A DNA stretch of 64,000 bases from Inquilinus limosus_F. GTDB taxonomy: Bacteria; Pseudomonadota; Alphaproteobacteria; DSM-16000; Inquilinaceae. Location of the stretch: contig NZ_JAHVDK010000013.1 in NCBI RefSeq assembly GCF_051487185.1, forward strand, positions 1-64,000, in the 5' to 3' direction. The notes under the pieces were generated by a model. That model searched no databases and was not told where the DNA came from. It saw nothing but the letters and a program-made list of their open reading frames with translations. Made by a program: the position numbers and the translations under genes. Numbering within the stretch: position 1 is the first letter of the stretch; each line of letters starts with the position of its first letter. Of this stretch, positions 16,472-25,242 are shown in pieces.

Positions 16472-16942
16472 ATGCGTTCCATCCGCCTGCCCGTGGCCGT
16501 CGCCGCCGCGCTTCTCCTGGGCGGCCCGGCGCTGGCCCAGGGCAACGACGTGCAGAACCTGCTGGACCAGGCCGGCCGCGCCCTCGGCCAGGCCGGAGAG
16601 ACGTTGCGGCAGGGCTATCAGGACACCGCCAAGGCGATCGACCAGGCCATCGCCAACCCGCAGGACCCGACCTATGGCTCGCTGGCGACCCGGCTGATTC
16701 GGTCCGAGGTGCTCGATTCGCAGCAGCGCCCGATCGCCGAGATCGCCGATTTCGTGATCGCGCCGAACGGCCAGGTGCTGCTGGCGATCATCCGCATCGG
16801 CGGCACGCTGGGCATGGGCGGCCGGCTGGTCGCGGCCGATTACGCCCAGCTCGAGCCGGTGCTGGTGAAGGGCCATCAGGCCTTCATCTACCGCGGCGAC
16901 CTCGGCGCCCTGCCCGACTACAAGGTCGCCAGCGGCGGCTGA
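16472..16942 (+). CDS. Exported PRC-barrel-like domain protein
   Basis: A 156-residue protein with a clear signal peptide (LPVAVAAALLLGGPALAQ) and a short helical Gln/Ala region. A beta-rich domain from about residue 70 (SEVLDSQQRPIAEIADFVIA then GQVLLAIIRIGG) resembles PRC-barrel proteins, in which a LxxDxxGxxIGxIxDxV pattern is usual. GGAGGAAAG lies 6 nt before the ATG. It is monocistronic between two family repeats. It is probably a periplasmic or envelope stress-type protein; specific role unknown. Confidence 0.77.
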   Translation: MRSIRLPVAVAAALLLGGPALAQGNDVQNLLDQAGRALGQAGETLRQGYQDTAKAIDQAIANPQDPTYGSLATRLIRSEVLDSQQRPIAEIADFVIAPNGQVLLAIIRIGGTLGMGGRLVAADYAQLEPVLVKGHQAFIYRGDLGALPDYKVASGG

Positions 16943-17149
16943 GAGACCGGCCGGGTTGCCCACCCCGAAACGTGGGGAAGGACGTGGCAATTTAGCGATT
17001 CCATAAACGGAACTCGCCGCTTAGCTTACCCATCATCTTTCCGGACGCCGGCGACCGGTCTGGTTCTGGCGTGGACCATCGGTGCTTCCCGTCCCGGCCC
17101 CTGCCGGCGGCGGGGCGCCGACAGAACAGGCAAACCGCGCGGGCACGGA

Positions 17150-18301
17150 ATGATGATGGACGTCCTGGTGATCCTGCTCCTGGTCCTGGCGGCGCTCGGG
17201 TGCCTCTATCTGGGCGCCGCGATCGTGCTGACCGGGCGGCTGGCCCGGCGGCCGGTGCCCGCGCCGGCCGCCTTCCCGCCGATCACCGTGGTCAAGCCGC
17301 TGCACGGGGTCGAGCCCGGCCTGTTCGAGAACCTGGCCTCCTTCTGCGTCCAGGACTATCCCGGCCCGGTGCAGATCCTGCTCGGCGTCGCCGACCCGCG
17401 CGACCCCGCGGTCGAGGTGGCCGAGCGGCTGCGCCGCGCCTTCCCGCGGGCGACGCTGGAGCTGGTGGCCGATCCGCGCCGGCACGGATCGAATCGGAAA
17501 GTATCGAACCTGATCAACATGGCGGAGCGGATCCGGCACGAGGTCGTGGTCTTCTCCGACAGCGACGTGCGGGTGCCGGCCGACCATCTGCGCCGCATGG
17601 TGGCGGAGCTGCAGGCCCCCGGCGTCGGCTGCGTCACCTGCCTCTATCATGCGATGCCGACCGGCGGCCTGTGGTCGCGGCTGCTCGGCCTCGGCATGGA
17701 CACGCATTTCACCCCCAGCGTGATCGTCGGCCTCGGCCTGCGCCTGGCGCAGCCCTGCATCGGCACCACCATCGTGCTCGGCCGCGACATGCTGCAGCGG
17801 ATCGGCGGCCTCGGGGCCTTCGCCGATCTGCTGGCGGAGGATTACGCGATCGGGGCCGCGGTGCGGGCCGCCGACCGCAGCGTCGCGGTCTCGACTCAGC
17901 TGATCGGCCATCTCTGCAGCGAGGCCTCGGCCCGGACGATGTGGGCGCATGAGCTGCGCTGGGCCCGCACCAACAAAAGCATCGAGCCGCTCGGCTATGC
18001 CGGGTCGGTGATCACCCATCCCCTGCCGCTGGCCTTGCTCGCCTGGGCGCTCGGCGGCGGCCTGCCGGCCCTGGCCCTGGCGGGGCTGGCGCTCCTCGGT
18101 CGGATCGCCCTGTGCATCCGCTTCGAACGCGCATACCATCTGCCGCCGCGGCCCTACTGGCTGATTCCGGCACGCGATGTCCTGTCCTTCGCCGTCTTCC
18201 TGGCGAGCTATCTTGGCCACGGGGTGCACTGGCGAGGGCATCTGTATCAACTCGTACCAGACGGCACCTTGGTGACGCATCGGAGGCCACCCTCCCCATG
18301 A
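17150..18301 (+). CDS. hpnI: Hopanoid glucosaminyltransferase HpnI
   Basis: A 383-residue membrane glycosyltransferase of family GT2/GT21, like ceramide glucosyltransferases. One N-terminal helix is followed by the catalytic domain (ITVVKPLHGVEPGLFENLAS) with DxD in VVFSDSDVRVP, EDY in LLAEDYAIGA, and HELRWART in place of QxxRW, then C-terminal helices from about residue 288. HpnI adds N-acetylglucosamine to bacteriohopanetetrol. The TGA overlaps the ATG of hpnJ (ATGA), as expected for a hopanoid side-chain operon. Usually hpnK, the deacetylase, follows; it is not in this window. Confidence 0.9.
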   Translation: MMMDVLVILLLVLAALGCLYLGAAIVLTGRLARRPVPAPAAFPPITVVKPLHGVEPGLFENLASFCVQDYPGPVQILLGVADPRDPAVEVAERLRRAFPRATLELVADPRRHGSNRKVSNLINMAERIRHEVVVFSDSDVRVPADHLRRMVAELQAPGVGCVTCLYHAMPTGGLWSRLLGLGMDTHFTPSVIVGLGLRLAQPCIGTTIVLGRDMLQRIGGLGAFADLLAEDYAIGAAVRAADRSVAVSTQLIGHLCSEASARTMWAHELRWARTNKSIEPLGYAGSVITHPLPLALLAWALGGGLPALALAGLALLGRIALCIRFERAYHLPPRPYWLIPARDVLSFAVFLASYLGHGVHWRGHLYQLVPDGTLVTHRRPPSP

Positions 18302-19725
18302 CGATGAAGACGTTGTTCCTGCAGGCGCCGTCCTATGACGGCTTCGACGGCGGCGCCGGGTCGCGCTATCAGGCCAGGCGCGAGATCAAGTCCTTCTGGT
18401 ACCCGACCTGGCTGGCCCAGCCGGCGGCGCTGGTCGAGGGCTCGAAGCTGATCGATGCCCCGCCGCACCGCATCGGACAGGACGCCGTGGCGGCGCAGGC
18501 CAAGGACTACGACCTCGTCGTCCTGCACACCTCCACCCCCTCCTTCGCCTCCGACATCAAGATGATCGAGGCGATGAAGGCGGTGAACCCGCAGATCAAG
18601 GCCGGTCTGGTCGGCGCCAAGGTGGCGGTCGACCCCGAAGGCGGCCTCGCCGGGTCGCCGATGGTCGACTTCGTCGGCCGCAACGAGTTCGATTTCACCA
18701 TCAAGGAGGTGGCCGACGGCCGGGATCTCTCGACGATCGACGGCCTGTCCTGGCGCAACGCCGAGGGTGTGGTGGTCCACAACCCGGAGCGCGCCGTCCT
18801 CGAGAACATGGACGCGCTGCCTTTCGTCAGCCCGGTCTATCACCGCGACCTGACGATCGAGAACTACTTCATCGGCTATCTGAAGCACCCCTATCTCTCG
18901 ATCTACACCGGCCGCGGCTGCAAGTCGCGCTGCACCTTCTGCCTGTGGCCGCAGACCATCGGCGGGCACCGCTACCGCACCCGCAGCGTCGGCCATGTGA
19001 TCGACGAGATCCGCTGGGCGAAGCAGACGATGCCGCAGATCCGCGAGTTCTTCTTCGACGACGACACCTTCACCGACGACGCGCCGCGGGCCGAGGCGAT
19101 CGCGCGCGAGCTCGGCAAGCTCGGCGTCACCTGGTCGTGCAACGCCAAGGCCAATGTCCCGCGCGAGACCTTGAAGGTGATGCGCGACAACGGCCTGCGC
19201 CTGCTGCTGGTCGGCTACGAGACCGGCAACCAGCAGATCCTGTTCAACATCAAGAAGGGCATGCGGATCGAGGTCGCCAGGAAGTTCACCAAGGACTGCC
19301 ACGAGCTCGGGATCCAGATCCACGGCACCTTCATCCTCGGCCTGCCGGGCGAGACCAAGGAGACGATCCAGGAGACCATCCGCTTCGCCACCGAGATCAA
19401 CCCGCACACCATCCAGGTGTCGCTGGCCGCGCCCTATCCGGGCACCTATCTCTACAACCAGGCGGTGGAGAATGGCTGGCTCGACGCCGCCAATGCCGAG
19501 CTGGTGGACGAGAAGGGCGTGCAGATCGCGCCGCTGCACTACCCGCATCTGAGCCACGACGAGATCTTCCACTCGGTCGAGGATTTCTACCGGCGCTTCT
19601 ATTTCCGGGCGCCGAAGATCGCCTCGATCGTCGGCGAGATGGTGCGCAGCCCCGAGATGATGAAGCGCCGGCTGCGCGAGGGCGTGGAGTTCTTCCGCTT
19701 CCTGCGCGAGAGGAAGGCGGCCTGA
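18298..19725 (+). CDS. hpnJ: Radical SAM bacteriohopanetetrol cyclitol-ether synthase HpnJ
   Basis: A 475-residue B12-binding-domain radical SAM enzyme. The N-terminal half is a Rossmann-like cobalamin-type domain without obvious DxHxxG; the radical SAM cluster motif CKSRCTFC (C208, C212, C215; CX3CX2C) follows IYTGRG. The long conserved stretches match HpnJ, which contracts the glucosamine of the hopanoid to a cyclitol ether. Translationally coupled to hpnI by ATGA. The gene is immediately followed by an amidoligase-like frame that starts at its stop codon. Confidence 0.92.
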   Translation: MTMKTLFLQAPSYDGFDGGAGSRYQARREIKSFWYPTWLAQPAALVEGSKLIDAPPHRIGQDAVAAQAKDYDLVVLHTSTPSFASDIKMIEAMKAVNPQIKAGLVGAKVAVDPEGGLAGSPMVDFVGRNEFDFTIKEVADGRDLSTIDGLSWRNAEGVVVHNPERAVLENMDALPFVSPVYHRDLTIENYFIGYLKHPYLSIYTGRGCKSRCTFCLWPQTIGGHRYRTRSVGHVIDEIRWAKQTMPQIREFFFDDDTFTDDAPRAEAIARELGKLGVTWSCNAKANVPRETLKVMRDNGLRLLLVGYETGNQQILFNIKKGMRIEVARKFTKDCHELGIQIHGTFILGLPGETKETIQETIRFATEINPHTIQVSLAAPYPGTYLYNQAVENGWLDAANAELVDEKGVQIAPLHYPHLSHDEIFHSVEDFYRRFYFRAPKIASIVGEMVRSPEMMKRRLREGVEFFRFLRERKAA

Positions 19726-20681
19726 GCCTGGCCGCTTCCGCCTCGTTCCAGCCGCTTCCCGCCCGGGGGCCCGAGCCCGAACGCCTGATCGGCGTCGAGC
19801 TCGAGTTCATGGGCCCCAGCGCCCGGCGCGCGGCGCGGGCCCTGGCCGCGGGCGTCGGGGGCGAGGTGGTCGAGGAGGACGCCCATGCCCTCGCGGTGCG
19901 GGGCAGCGCCCTGGGCGACTTGGCGGTGGAGCTCGATCTGCGCTACGCGCATCCGCAGCGGCACGGCAAGACCCTGCCGGTCCGGATCGGGCCACGGGGC
20001 GCAGCAGGGCTGGGATGGCTGGTCTCCGGCGCGGTGCCGCGTGAGCTGATCGTGCCGCCGCTGCCGGTCGAACGGCTGGCCGAGGTCGACCGCGCCCTGG
20101 ACGTGCTGCGCGCGGCCGGCGCCCGGGGGCGCGGTGCCACGCTGTTCGGGTCGCTGGGCCTGCATTTCAACATCGACGCGCCGGCCGCGGACCTGCGCCG
20201 GATCACGGCGATCATGGTGGCGTTCGGGCTGATGGAATCCCGGCTGCGCCGGGAGATCGCGGACGGGCGATGGCGCCTTGAGCGGCACCTGCCGCCACCC
20301 TACCCGCCGGCGTTCCTGCATCGGATCGCAGCGCCCGACTACCGGCCCGACCAGGCCGGGCTGATCGATGACTACCTGGCCGCCAACCCGACCCGCGACC
20401 GCGGCCTCGACCTGCTGCCGCTGCTGCTGAGCCTGGACCCGGCGCGGGTGCGGGCGAGGCTGCCCTATGAGAAGATCGCCGCCCGCCCGGTCTTCCACTA
20501 CCGGCTGCCCCAGGCCCATCTCGGCGCCGTCGGCTGGAGCATCGCGCCGGACTGGAACCGCTGGGTGGCGGTCGAGAGGCTGGCGGCCGACGGCGAGCGC
20601 CTGGCCGCCGCGGCCCGCGCCTACCGCACCGAGGGCAGGGCCTGGCCTGCCGAAACCGGTTCCCTGCTGGACACCGCCTGA
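19722..20681 (+). CDS. Putative amidoligase-family enzyme with non-canonical start
   Basis: About 319 residues of an amidoligase-like (Amidoligase_2, glutamine-synthetase/ATP-grasp-like fold) protein. Near the N-terminus RLIGVELEFMGPS carries the GxExE metal-binding strand, LAVELDLRYAHP and GSLGLHFNI (GxHxH-like) follow, and a C-terminal DLLPLLLSLDP / FHYRLPQA region is typical. The frame is open from the end of hpnJ and codon use is normal, but no ATG, GTG or TTG lies between the hpnJ stop and the conserved ELEF strand. CTG 19722, overlapping the hpnJ TGA and preceded by AGGAAGG, is the only plausible initiation site. The enzyme would make an amide bond; a hopanoid substrate is inference from context. 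Confidence 0.72.
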   Translation: MSLAASASFQPLPARGPEPERLIGVELEFMGPSARRAARALAAGVGGEVVEEDAHALAVRGSALGDLAVELDLRYAHPQRHGKTLPVRIGPRGAAGLGWLVSGAVPRELIVPPLPVERLAEVDRALDVLRAAGARGRGATLFGSLGLHFNIDAPAADLRRITAIMVAFGLMESRLRREIADGRWRLERHLPPPYPPAFLHRIAAPDYRPDQAGLIDDYLAANPTRDRGLDLLPLLLSLDPARVRARLPYEKIAARPVFHYRLPQAHLGAVGWSIAPDWNRWVAVERLAADGERLAAAARAYRTEGRAWPAETGSLLDTA

Positions 20682-20780
20682 CCCGGCTGACCGGTCGCCC
20701 GCCATGCATCGGCTGCTCGAACCGGGCCTCCCGGCCATTTCCACTTGGCTTCACCCTAAAGGATGCTGCGCCATACATTG

Positions 20781-20792
20781 TCTGCCGGCAGA
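20781..20792. promoter_or_regulatory. Short perfect palindrome upstream of SABATH-like gene
   Basis: TCTGCCGGCAGA is a perfect 12-bp palindrome 57 nt before the methyltransferase ATG, adjacent to a weak TTGTCT -35-like sequence. This is a candidate regulator site; no regulator gene is near. Confidence 0.3.
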
Positions 20793-20849
20793 TGCGGGCG
20801 ATATGCTCCTCATCGCGACAGCGCCTGTCCTCGGGAGCCGCTGGCCACC

Positions 20850-21932
20850 ATGACTGGAACGGCGACGGGTCTTCCCTCCGCCCCGATGGAGGGCAAGGGA
20901 GCGTACAACCGCAGTTCCTGCGTCCAGGCAACCGGCTCCTCGCCGGCCGTTCCACTGTTCGTGCGGGCCGCCGGGCTGGCAGACCTGCCTGCCTTCCCGG
21001 AGACGATCGTCATCGCCGACTATGGCGCCTCGCAAGGGCGCAACTCCTTCGAGCCCATCGGCGCGGCGATCCGGACGCTGCGGCAGAGAGCCCCGCAGGA
21101 TCAGCCCGTTTCCGTCGTGCACACCGACCTGCCGGGCAGCGACTACAGCGCGCTGTTCCAGGCGCTCGAAACCGACGAGCGGAGCTATCTTCGCATCGGG
21201 CCCGCCATTTTCGCTTCGGCGGTCGGGCGAACATTCTACGAGCAGGTTCTGCCATCGGCCAGCGTGACGCTGGGCTGGAGCTCCTGGGCCGTCCAGTGGT
21301 TGAGTCGCGCCCCGGATCCGATCCCGGACCAGGTGCAGGTCGCCTACAGCCGCGACCAGGAGGTGCGGGCCGCCTACGCCCGGCAGGCGGCGGAGGATTG
21401 GCGCGTATTCCTCGTCCATCGTGGTCGCGAGCTGCGGCCGGGCGGCCGGCTCGTCGTCCTGACGATGGCGCTGACCGATGGCGGCGATTTCGGCTACCGG
21501 CCGGTACTCGATGCCATGTATGCGGCGCTTCTCCAGCTGGTCGACGACGGCTTCATGAGCGCGGTCGAGCTGCACAGGATGGCCATCCCGACGGTCGCAC
21601 GCAGCCTGGCCGATATCGAGGCGCCGTTCTCCGGCGACGGCCGTTTCGGCGGTCTCGTGATCGAGCACGCCGAGACCTTTCTCGGCGACGATCCGATCTG
21701 GAGCGACTATGAGCGCGACGGAGAGGCCGGGGCGTTCGGCGCACGCTGGGCCGCGTTTGCGCGAGCCTCCGTCCTGCCGACGCTCGCCCAGGGTCTGGAT
21801 GGCGGCCAAGGTGACGCGCGCGCCGGAGCCTTTATCGATCGCGTCGAGGCAGGGGTAGCGGCCCGGCTGGCCGCCCGGCCGGAGAAGATGATCGTGCCGC
21901 TCGTTGCGGCCGTCTTCGCCAAAAGCCTCTAA
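20850..21932 (+). CDS. SABATH-type (salicylate/jasmonate) carboxyl methyltransferase-like protein
   Basis: A 360-residue SAM-dependent methyltransferase. The N-terminus (APMEGKGAYNRSSCVQA) matches the plant SABATH opening MxGGxGxxSYxxNSxxQ; VIADYGASQGRNSFEPI matches the SAM motif IADLGCSSGPNT; TDLPGSDYSALF matches NDLPGNDFNxxF; FYEQVLPSASVTLGWSSWAV matches SFYxRLFPxxSLHxxHSSxxLxWLS. This family methylates carboxyl groups of small acids and indoles. ATG 20850 is placed just before the conserved start; a GGGAG lies 14 nt upstream. The gene stands alone after the hopanoid/amidoligase genes and converges on gshB. Substrate unknown. Confidence 0.85.
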   Translation: MTGTATGLPSAPMEGKGAYNRSSCVQATGSSPAVPLFVRAAGLADLPAFPETIVIADYGASQGRNSFEPIGAAIRTLRQRAPQDQPVSVVHTDLPGSDYSALFQALETDERSYLRIGPAIFASAVGRTFYEQVLPSASVTLGWSSWAVQWLSRAPDPIPDQVQVAYSRDQEVRAAYARQAAEDWRVFLVHRGRELRPGGRLVVLTMALTDGGDFGYRPVLDAMYAALLQLVDDGFMSAVELHRMAIPTVARSLADIEAPFSGDGRFGGLVIEHAETFLGDDPIWSDYERDGEAGAFGARWAAFARASVLPTLAQGLDGGQGDARAGAFIDRVEAGVAARLAARPEKMIVPLVAAVFAKSL

Positions 21933-21952
21933 GGGCCCGGAGCGCCCGCGCC

Positions 21953-22909
21953 CTAACCCCTCATCCCCGCGCGGCGGGCTTCGATCGCGTCCCACAAGGT
22001 GGCCTCGATCTTCACCCCGTCCAGCCGGTTGATCTCGTGGATGCCGGTCGGCGAGGTGACGTTGATCTCGGTCAGGTAGTCGCCGATCACGTCGATGCCG
22101 ACGAAGATCTGGCCGGTGGCGCGCAGATCCGGGCCGATGCGGGCGCAGATCTCGCGCTCGCGCGCCGTCAGCGTCGTCTTCTGGGGCCGGCCGCCGACAT
22201 GCAGGTTGGCCCGCGCCTCGCCCTCCGCCGGCATGCGGCTGACCGCGCCGACCGGCTCGCCCTCGATCAGGAGGATGCGCTTGTCGCCCTGCCGGACCTC
22301 CGGCAGGTAGCGCTGGACCACGATCGGCTCGCGGTACATCCGCTCATAAAGCTCGATCAGCGCGATCAGATTCTCGTCGTCCGGCCGGATGCGGAACACC
22401 CCGGCCCCGCCATTGCCGTAGAGCGGCTTGACGATGATGTCGCCGTGCTCGCGCCGGAAGGCGTTGATCTCGTCGCGGTCCGCGGTGACCAGGGTCGGCG
22501 GCATCAGCTCCGGATAGTGCGTGACCCGGAGCTTCTCCGGCGCGTTGCGCACCTCCGTCGGGTCGTTCACCACCAGCACCCGCTTGGCGACATGCTCCAA
22601 GAGATGAGTGGCGGTGATGTAGGCCATATCGAAGGGCGGATCCTGGCGCATCAGGATGATGTCGACCGCGCCGAGATCCAGCACCTCCCACTCCCCGAAG
22701 GTGAAGTGGTTGCCGCGCACCGCCTGCACCGTCAGCGGCCGCGCCTTGGCGGTCAGCCGGCCATTGCGCAGGGACAGGGCCCGCGGCAGGTAGTGCCACA
22801 GCCGGTGGCCGCGCGCCTGCGCCTCCAGCGCCATGGCGAAGGTCGAATCGGCGCCGATGTCGATCGTCTCGATCGGGTCCATCTGGATGGCGACGGCAAG
22901 GCTGCTCAT
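21953..22909 (-). CDS. gshB: Glutathione synthetase
   Basis: A 318-residue prokaryotic glutathione synthase of the ATP-grasp fold. Landmarks are VAIQMDPIETIDIGADSTFA at the start, MRQDPPFDMAYI, VVNDPTEVRNAPEKL, IVKPLYGNGGAGVFRI (ATP-binding loop) and EINVTSPTGIHEIN near the C-terminus. It joins gamma-glutamylcysteine and glycine in the cytoplasm. ATG 22907-22909 fits the family; a TTG four codons upstream is less likely. It follows the SirB1-like gene by 8 nt, so the two are cotranscribed. Confidence 0.95.
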   Translation of the reverse strand: MSSLAVAIQMDPIETIDIGADSTFAMALEAQARGHRLWHYLPRALSLRNGRLTAKARPLTVQAVRGNHFTFGEWEVLDLGAVDIILMRQDPPFDMAYITATHLLEHVAKRVLVVNDPTEVRNAPEKLRVTHYPELMPPTLVTADRDEINAFRREHGDIIVKPLYGNGGAGVFRIRPDDENLIALIELYERMYREPIVVQRYLPEVRQGDKRILLIEGEPVGAVSRMPAEGEARANLHVGGRPQKTTLTAREREICARIGPDLRATGQIFVGIDVIGDYLTEINVTSPTGIHEINRLDGVKIEATLWDAIEARRAGMRG

Positions 22910-22917
22910 GGTCGCTC

Positions 22918-23736
22918 TCAATTGAGGCTGCTGCGGAAGGATTGGAGCAGGATGGCGGCCTCGTGCCGCTGGATCTCCGGCTCGCCCGGGGCGGCGACGT
23001 AGCGGTCCAGCGCGTCGATCGCGGCACGCATGTTGCCGAGCCGGGCGTAGAGGATGCCGGCCTCGCGCAGGAGCGGCGCGTGATTCGGCGCGAAACGGCG
23101 CATCGCCTCGATCACCGCCAGCGCCTTGGCGAAGTCGCCGGCCCGGATGTGGCGGACCTTCAGGTTGTTCTGCAGCCGCAGCAATATGTCACGGTCCGAC
23201 ACCGGCTCGTAATGCTCGGGCACCAGCTCGGCCCCGGCGTCGAGCACGGCCTTCAGGAGGTCGCGCAGCTCGCCCGGGCCGCGGCTCATCCCGGCGTGGA
23301 ACGGGTCGAGGATGGTGCGGGCGCCGCCGGCATCGAGCCGGACCAGGAAATGGCTCGGGAAGTTCAGCCCGACCATGGTCCAGCCCTGGGCCCGGGCGAC
23401 ATGCAGGTAGAGGATGCCGAGCGTCACCGGCAGGCCCTTCCGCCGGTCGATCACCCGCATCAGATTGGCGTTCTGCAGGTCGTCATAGCTGTCGACGTCG
23501 CCGGCATAGCCCCAGCGCCGCGCCAGCACCGCGGTCATGGCTTCGGCCGGCGGCAGCCGCTCCGCCTCGCGCGTCACATCGGCGACGAGCTGGTCGAGAT
23601 GGCGGCGGTACCAGTCGAACCCGACGCCGCGCGGCCGGTCGAGCGCCGCCAGGGCCAGTGCCGCCTCGGCGAGATCGATGGCGTCATCCGGCTGAGCGCC
23701 GGCGCGGTCGAGTATCGACTGGATCGTCGGGTCCAT
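22918..23736 (-). CDS. SirB1 family protein (transglutaminase-like plus TPR)
   Basis: A 272-residue cytoplasmic protein. The N-terminal transglutaminase-like SirB1 domain includes RRKGLPVTLGILYLHVARAQ and FPSHFLVRLD, with the H in the GLNFPSHFLVR motif and no obvious catalytic Cys; a C-terminal TPR-like helical repeat (HAPLLREAGILYARLGNMRA) follows. AGGA precedes the ATG closely. SirB1-like genes lie next to gshB or prmC in many proteobacteria; their biochemical role is not established. Probable operon with gshB. Confidence 0.87.
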   Translation of the reverse strand: MDPTIQSILDRAGAQPDDAIDLAEAALALAALDRPRGVGFDWYRRHLDQLVADVTREAERLPPAEAMTAVLARRWGYAGDVDSYDDLQNANLMRVIDRRKGLPVTLGILYLHVARAQGWTMVGLNFPSHFLVRLDAGGARTILDPFHAGMSRGPGELRDLLKAVLDAGAELVPEHYEPVSDRDILLRLQNNLKVRHIRAGDFAKALAVIEAMRRFAPNHAPLLREAGILYARLGNMRAAIDALDRYVAAPGEPEIQRHEAAILLQSFRSSLN

Positions 23737-23819
23737 GGTCCTGACTTAGCCCGATCCCGCCGGGGATTCCACTACCGATCGACCTGGCGATCGGGTGAAA
23801 GTTCTGAACCATCCCTCTT

Positions 23820-23900
23820 CTGTCATTGCCGGGCTTGACCCGGCAATCCAGAGGGCGTCGACAGTCTCTGGATGCCCGGGTCAAGCCCCGGGCATGACAG
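23820..23900. repeat. Single family-D palindromic repeat
   Basis: CTGTCATTGCCGGGCTTGAC mirrors GTCAAGCCCCGGGCATGACAG, with inner CCAGAG / CTCTGG arms. It has the same general architecture as families A and B but different sequence. It lies in the 197-bp gap between yraN and the sirB1-like gene. Confidence 0.8.
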
Positions 23901-23933
23901 ATTGTAGGGAGATGCCTTCACCCGATGGCCCTG

Positions 23934-24320
23934 CTACCGATCGACCTGCCAGGCATCGGCGATGTGGACCGGCCAGCGCCAGGGCCGCACCACCACCAGG
24001 TCGAAGCGCAGCACATGGCCCTGCGCATAGCGCGGCTGCTGCGCCAGGAACAGGGTCGCGGCCCGCTGCAGCCGCTCGCGCTGGCGTGGCTGCAGCGCCA
24101 GCATTCCGGCGGCCAGGTCGGGCCGCGCCTTGACCTCGACGAAGGCGACGGTGCGGCCGCGCAATGCCACGATGTCGATCTCGCCGAGCGGCGTCTTCAG
24201 CCGCCGTGCCAGGATGCGCCAGCCCTTGGCCCGCAGGAGCCACGCCGCCGCCCGCTCGGCCCTGAAGCCGAAGGCCTCGGCCCGGCGCCGGGCCTCGTCT
24301 TTCGCGGCGTTAGTCCTCAT
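23934..24320 (-). CDS. yraN: YraN/UPF0102 family nuclease-fold protein
   Basis: A 128-residue protein of the restriction-endonuclease-like UPF0102 family. GFRAERAAAWLLRAKGWRIL, then LGEIDIVALRGRTVAFVEVK (the D-ExK nuclease core, D49 and E/K at about 63-65), and ERLQRAATLFLA are characteristic. The start ATG 24318-24320 overlaps the rsmI stop region by 11 nt. The rsmI-yraN pairing next to an LpoA-like gene is conserved in alphaproteobacteria. Precise function is unresolved. Confidence 0.9.
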   Translation of the reverse strand: MRTNAAKDEARRRAEAFGFRAERAAAWLLRAKGWRILARRLKTPLGEIDIVALRGRTVAFVEVKARPDLAAGMLALQPRQRERLQRAATLFLAQQPRYAQGHVLRFDLVVVRPWRWPVHIADAWQVDR

Positions 24321-25242
24321 CGGCGGCGAGATCGAGCGCCAGGCGGTAGACTTCGCGCTTCGGCTCCCCGGTCGCGGCCGCCACCGCCTCGACCGCATCG
24401 CGCAGGCTCATGCTGGCCAGCGCTTTCCGGAGCTGCCCCGCCAGGTCCTCCTCGCTCGGCCGCGCCGCTTCGCCGGGCGGGCCGACGACGATGACGATCT
24501 CGCCCTTGGGCGGCCCGGCCTTGGCGTAATGCGCCGCGAGATCCGGCAGCGGGCCGCGCCGCACCTCCTCGAACAGCTTGGTCAGCTCGCGCGTCACCGC
24601 CGCCTCGCGGTCGCCCAGCACCGCCGCCAGGTCGGCCAGGCACTCCGGCAGCCGGTGCGGCGCCTCGAACAGGATCAGGGTGGTGGCGATCGGCGCCAGC
24701 TCGAGCAGGAAGCTGCGCCGCGCCGCCGATTTGGGCGGCGGGAACCCGGCGAACAGGAAGCGGTCGGACGGCAGGCCGGACAGCAGCAGCGCCGTCAGCG
24801 GCGCCGAGGCGCCGGGCAGGCAGGTGACCGCGAGCCCCTGGTCCCGTGCCGCCCGGGCCAGCTTGTAGCCGGGGTCGGAGATCAGCGGCATGCCGGCGTC
24901 GGAGACCAGGGCGATCGCCTGGCCCTCTGCGATCCGGCGCAGGATCTGCGGCCGCATCTCCGCAGCATTATGCTCGTGATAGGGGATCAGCTTGGTGCTG
25001 ATGCCGTAAAGTGACATCAGCTTCCGGGTGGTGCGCGTGTCCTCGCAGGCGATCGCGTCGGCGCCGCGGAGCAAATCGAGCGCCCGGAGCGTTATGTCCC
25101 CGGCATTGCCGATGGGGACCGCCGTCAGATACAGGCCCGGCCCCGGTTTACTCGGAGATGTTGCGCCGGTAGGGTCGGCGGCAGAAGGCCGCCGCTGCCC
25201 GGCGCCGGAGGATTGTCGAGAGTGAGGGGGCGTCCGTGACAA
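24310..25242 (-). CDS. rsmI: 16S rRNA (cytidine(1402)-2'-O)-methyltransferase
   Basis: A 310-residue tetrapyrrole-methylase-fold enzyme. LYLTAVPIGNAGDITLRALD, ACEDTRTTRKLMSLYGI, LVSDAGMPLISDPGYKLARA and PKGEIVIVVGPP are diagnostic for RsmI, which 2'-O-methylates C1402 of 16S rRNA. The only available start before the conserved region is TTG 25240-25242, giving a 36-residue N-terminal extension of low complexity and overlapping by 7 nt the divergent lipoprotein gene. The true start could be a non-standard codon nearer LYLTAVP. Confidence 0.93.
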   Translation of the reverse strand: MSRTPPHSRQSSGAGQRRPSAADPTGATSPSKPGPGLYLTAVPIGNAGDITLRALDLLRGADAIACEDTRTTRKLMSLYGISTKLIPYHEHNAAEMRPQILRRIAEGQAIALVSDAGMPLISDPGYKLARAARDQGLAVTCLPGASAPLTALLLSGLPSDRFLFAGFPPPKSAARRSFLLELAPIATTLILFEAPHRLPECLADLAAVLGDREAAVTRELTKLFEEVRRGPLPDLAAHYAKAGPPKGEIVIVVGPPGEAARPSEEDLAGQLRKALASMSLRDAVEAVAAATGEPKREVYRLALDLAADED

